64,000 nucleotides of DNA. It comes from Fodinibius saliphilus (GTDB lineage Bacteria; Bacteroidota; Rhodothermia; Balneolales; Balneolaceae). Below are positions 62,273 through 64,000 of the stretch, piece after piece (the stretch's first letter is position 1; the number at the start of each line of letters is the position of its first letter). The DNA lies in contig NZ_VAWF01000004.1 of assembly GCF_005869845.1 (NCBI RefSeq), positions 186,001 to 250,000 on the forward strand, written 5' to 3'. Both the position numbers and the translations under genes were made by a program. The notes under the pieces are model-generated. The model was not told the origin of the DNA, searched no databases, and saw only the letters and a program-made list of their open reading frames with translations.

Positions 62273-62959
62273 ATGTTCACTAAAAAAATAGTCTATATCG
62301 ATATGGACAATGTTCTGGTCAATTTCAAATCAGGCATTGACCAGCTATCTCAAGAGGAACTACAGGAATATGAGGACCGATATGATGAGGTTCCGGGGAT
62401 CTTCAAGCTGATGGAACCCAACGATGGGGCCATTGAGACCTTCCAATGGATATCCAAATATTTTGACACCTACATCCTTTCTACAGCTCCTTGGGAAAAC
62501 CATTCTGCTTGGTCCGACAAACTTAACTGGGTAAAAAAATATCTGGGTGAACCAGCCTATAAACGGCTGATCCTAAGCCATCATAAAAATCTCTTGTCAG
62601 GCGACTATCTCATTGATGACCGAACTAAAAGAGGAGTTAAAGATTTCAGTGGTAAACATATCCATTTCGGGACGGATGAGTTCCGTCACTGGACCGATGT
62701 AAAACTCTTCCTCAAATATGACGCCCTCGATATCGATATGGAGGATCCAGAAACATGGGGAGCAACACTCCTTAAAAATAGCTATAAATTATACAAGGCT
62801 TCGGAAGAATGGGAGCTTGAAGACCCGATATCATTTGATGAGTTTCAAATCAAACTACAACACGAAGAATCATTTCGAAAAACCAACCTCCCCTCTATTG
62901 AAATGCTTGACCCTGATTATGATCCATATTCAATAAAACCACATTATTCAGAATCATAA
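62273..62959 (+). CDS. HAD-family 5'-nucleotidase-like protein (NT5C type)
   Basis: 228 residues. HAD motif I IYIDMDNVLVNF variant YIDMDNVLVNF has the two catalytic aspartates, motif II is ILSTAP, and motif IV is DYLIDDRTKRG. This is the deoxyribonucleotidase NT5C-type domain, about 140 residues, with a C-terminal extension of about 80 residues. It likely dephosphorylates (deoxy)nucleoside monophosphates. Transcribed with its neighbours (5 and 10 bases away). Confidence 0.78.
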   Translation: MFTKKIVYIDMDNVLVNFKSGIDQLSQEELQEYEDRYDEVPGIFKLMEPNDGAIETFQWISKYFDTYILSTAPWENHSAWSDKLNWVKKYLGEPAYKRLILSHHKNLLSGDYLIDDRTKRGVKDFSGKHIHFGTDEFRHWTDVKLFLKYDALDIDMEDPETWGATLLKNSYKLYKASEEWELEDPISFDEFQIKLQHEESFRKTNLPSIEMLDPDYDPYSIKPHYSES

Positions 62960-62969
62960 AAAGAAGATT

Positions 62970-63581
62970 ATGAATACTGTCCCTTCCCTGAATAGCAAAA
63001 CATATAAAACCCTTTGTAATAAAACTGACGTTACAGATATAGATGCCTGGTACGATAAAACTTATCCCCTATTTCAAAAGGGCAAATTTAAACTCGCGAA
63101 TCATGAAGACTTTCTCATCTTGGTTTCTTTGGCTTATTCCTGGATGCCAACAGTGCCAGTATATCATGACAGTGGTGACTGGGAAGAGGCATCACAATAT
63201 CTAAAACATTTACCAGAACAGGAAGCACTCCGGAAATTCATGGAATTAGTCGTCCCCATGATTAATAATTCTATCGTTGGAGTTTCCAAAGCATTGCACT
63301 TTGCATATCCAAATGACATTTCTATCATCGACAGTAATGTAGTGAAAGGTTGGCGAAAACTATTTTATAAAACTGAAACTGAGGGGTATAAAGACCCAGC
63401 CATTTCACCTCTACCAATTAATTTTGGAAGTTTCAATGGTAGAAAAAGCACTATGAGTCGACATATTGACTATTATTTGAGGTATTGTAATAACTTAAAT
63501 GAGTGGACTAAAAATTTAGATAATGACGTTACACCACGAGATATTGAAACAAGATTATACCTATTAGGAAAAGAGCTGTGA
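62970..63581 (+). CDS. Protein of unknown function with a helix-hairpin-like segment
   Basis: 203 residues. VGVSKALHFAYPNDISIIDSNV resembles the 'G-x-x-K-x-L-H-x-x-x-P-x-x-x-x-x-x-D' pattern of HhH-GPD-related proteins, but this is a weak resemblance. Otherwise unrecognised. Last gene of the three-gene run. Confidence 0.5.
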   Translation: MNTVPSLNSKTYKTLCNKTDVTDIDAWYDKTYPLFQKGKFKLANHEDFLILVSLAYSWMPTVPVYHDSGDWEEASQYLKHLPEQEALRKFMELVVPMINNSIVGVSKALHFAYPNDISIIDSNVVKGWRKLFYKTETEGYKDPAISPLPINFGSFNGRKSTMSRHIDYYLRYCNNLNEWTKNLDNDVTPRDIETRLYLLGKEL

Positions 63582-63626
63582 TATATATTATCCAGATGAA
63601 ATATGACTTTTATCCCCTTTTAGCTA

Positions 63627-63851
63627 TTACCACCATTCGTTTTCATCAATAAAATCATATTTCTTTAACCGTTCTTTAAAAGCCTCACGATGTTCTTTGT
63701 TTTTCTTTCTATTATACTCTTTCATCTCTTGAAGTGAAAAAAGATGAAAACCCTCGGGCAGCTCCCCCCTGTCCATCAATTCCTTCAATGTGGCAGTAGG
63801 AATTTGCTCTTTCAACTTTTTTGTCTCTTCTCTCCTTTTTTTACTTGACAT
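63627..63851 (-). CDS. Small charged protein of unknown function
   Basis: 74 residues, lysine- and glutamate-rich throughout (KKLKEQIPTATLKELMDRG), ending in EWW. No family recognised. Beyond it, 63852-64000 contains only AT-rich DNA with no gene visible. Confidence 0.5.
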   Translation of the reverse strand: MSSKKRREETKKLKEQIPTATLKELMDRGELPEGFHLFSLQEMKEYNRKKNKEHREAFKERLKKYDFIDENEWW

Positions 63852-64000
63852 AAGCTGGCTCTTTAAGTTGGCATTCAGTTTTAAAATATGAATTAGACTG
63901 ACACCATGCTGTCATATCAGTTTGTTTCTATGAATTAGCCTCTGTTTATTATTTCAGAGTGCTTAACATATTGATCATTTATCCAATGCTACTTCGTTAT

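Overview
The window looks like a chromosomal segment of a Bacteroidota-type bacterium, most likely of the Balneolia/Rhodothermia lineage. This is inferred from codon style, weak Shine-Dalgarno signals, tRNA-Arg(ACG) with a G-U first acceptor pair, a sodium:sulfate-type transporter with RCK domains, lmo0937-type small membrane proteins and an unusual LexA operator. No rRNA or taxonomic marker gene is present, so the assignment is tentative.

Layout. (1) 1-7.54 kb is ordinary core DNA: an FAD/Fe-S D-2-hydroxyacid dehydrogenase, a cupredoxin-like lipoprotein, a rhodanese, recN, an RluD-type pseudouridine synthase and tRNA-Arg(ACG). (2) 7.54-29.08 kb is AT-rich integrative element A, inserted in the 3' half of the tRNA. 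It carries a five-gene operon headed by a RuBisCO-like protein, a NACHT-like NTPase coupled to McrB-McrC, a MazG-like pyrophosphohydrolase, an HNH-HIT fusion nuclease, a second McrBC, replication-organiser-like proteins, an AlpA-like regulator and a tyrosine integrase. (3) 29.08-48.91 kb lies between a second and a third copy of the tRNA 3' end and has its own matched short direct repeats. It is best read as element B, an integrase-less element with envelope-stress cargo: FNT-DsbA fusion, broken sigma-54 activator, desaturase, histidine kinase, isomerase, DUF2959 lipoproteins, small membrane proteins, M48 protease, transporter, ketoacyl synthase and cold-shock protein. (4) 48.91-57.25 kb begins with a third pair of arm-like repeats and holds a seven-cassette integron array (six attC sites of about 130 bp plus one truncated) without an integron integrase. 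(5) 57.25-60.94 kb is a YccF membrane protein and an SOS module (LexA, a divergent SRAP-containing operon, Y-family polymerase) with two matching palindromic operators. (6) 61.0-64.0 kb holds five mostly unrecognised genes.

How the parts work together. The tRNA-Arg locus is an integration hot spot with tandem accretion of at least two and probably three elements. Elements A and the integron are rich in nuclease and NTPase genes typical of defence islands (McrBC twice, OLD/TOPRIM, HNH proteins, HEPN, AAA ATPase). Two candidates for undescribed systems stand out: the RuBisCO-like protein / membrane protein / GNAT / ASCH / ASCH operon at 7.76-11.15 kb, and the mobile-cassette collection of defence-like genes at 49.2-57.2 kb. 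The SOS operators found here predict a LexA box of the form TTATGTGTNNNNACACATAA, which could be used to define the host regulon.
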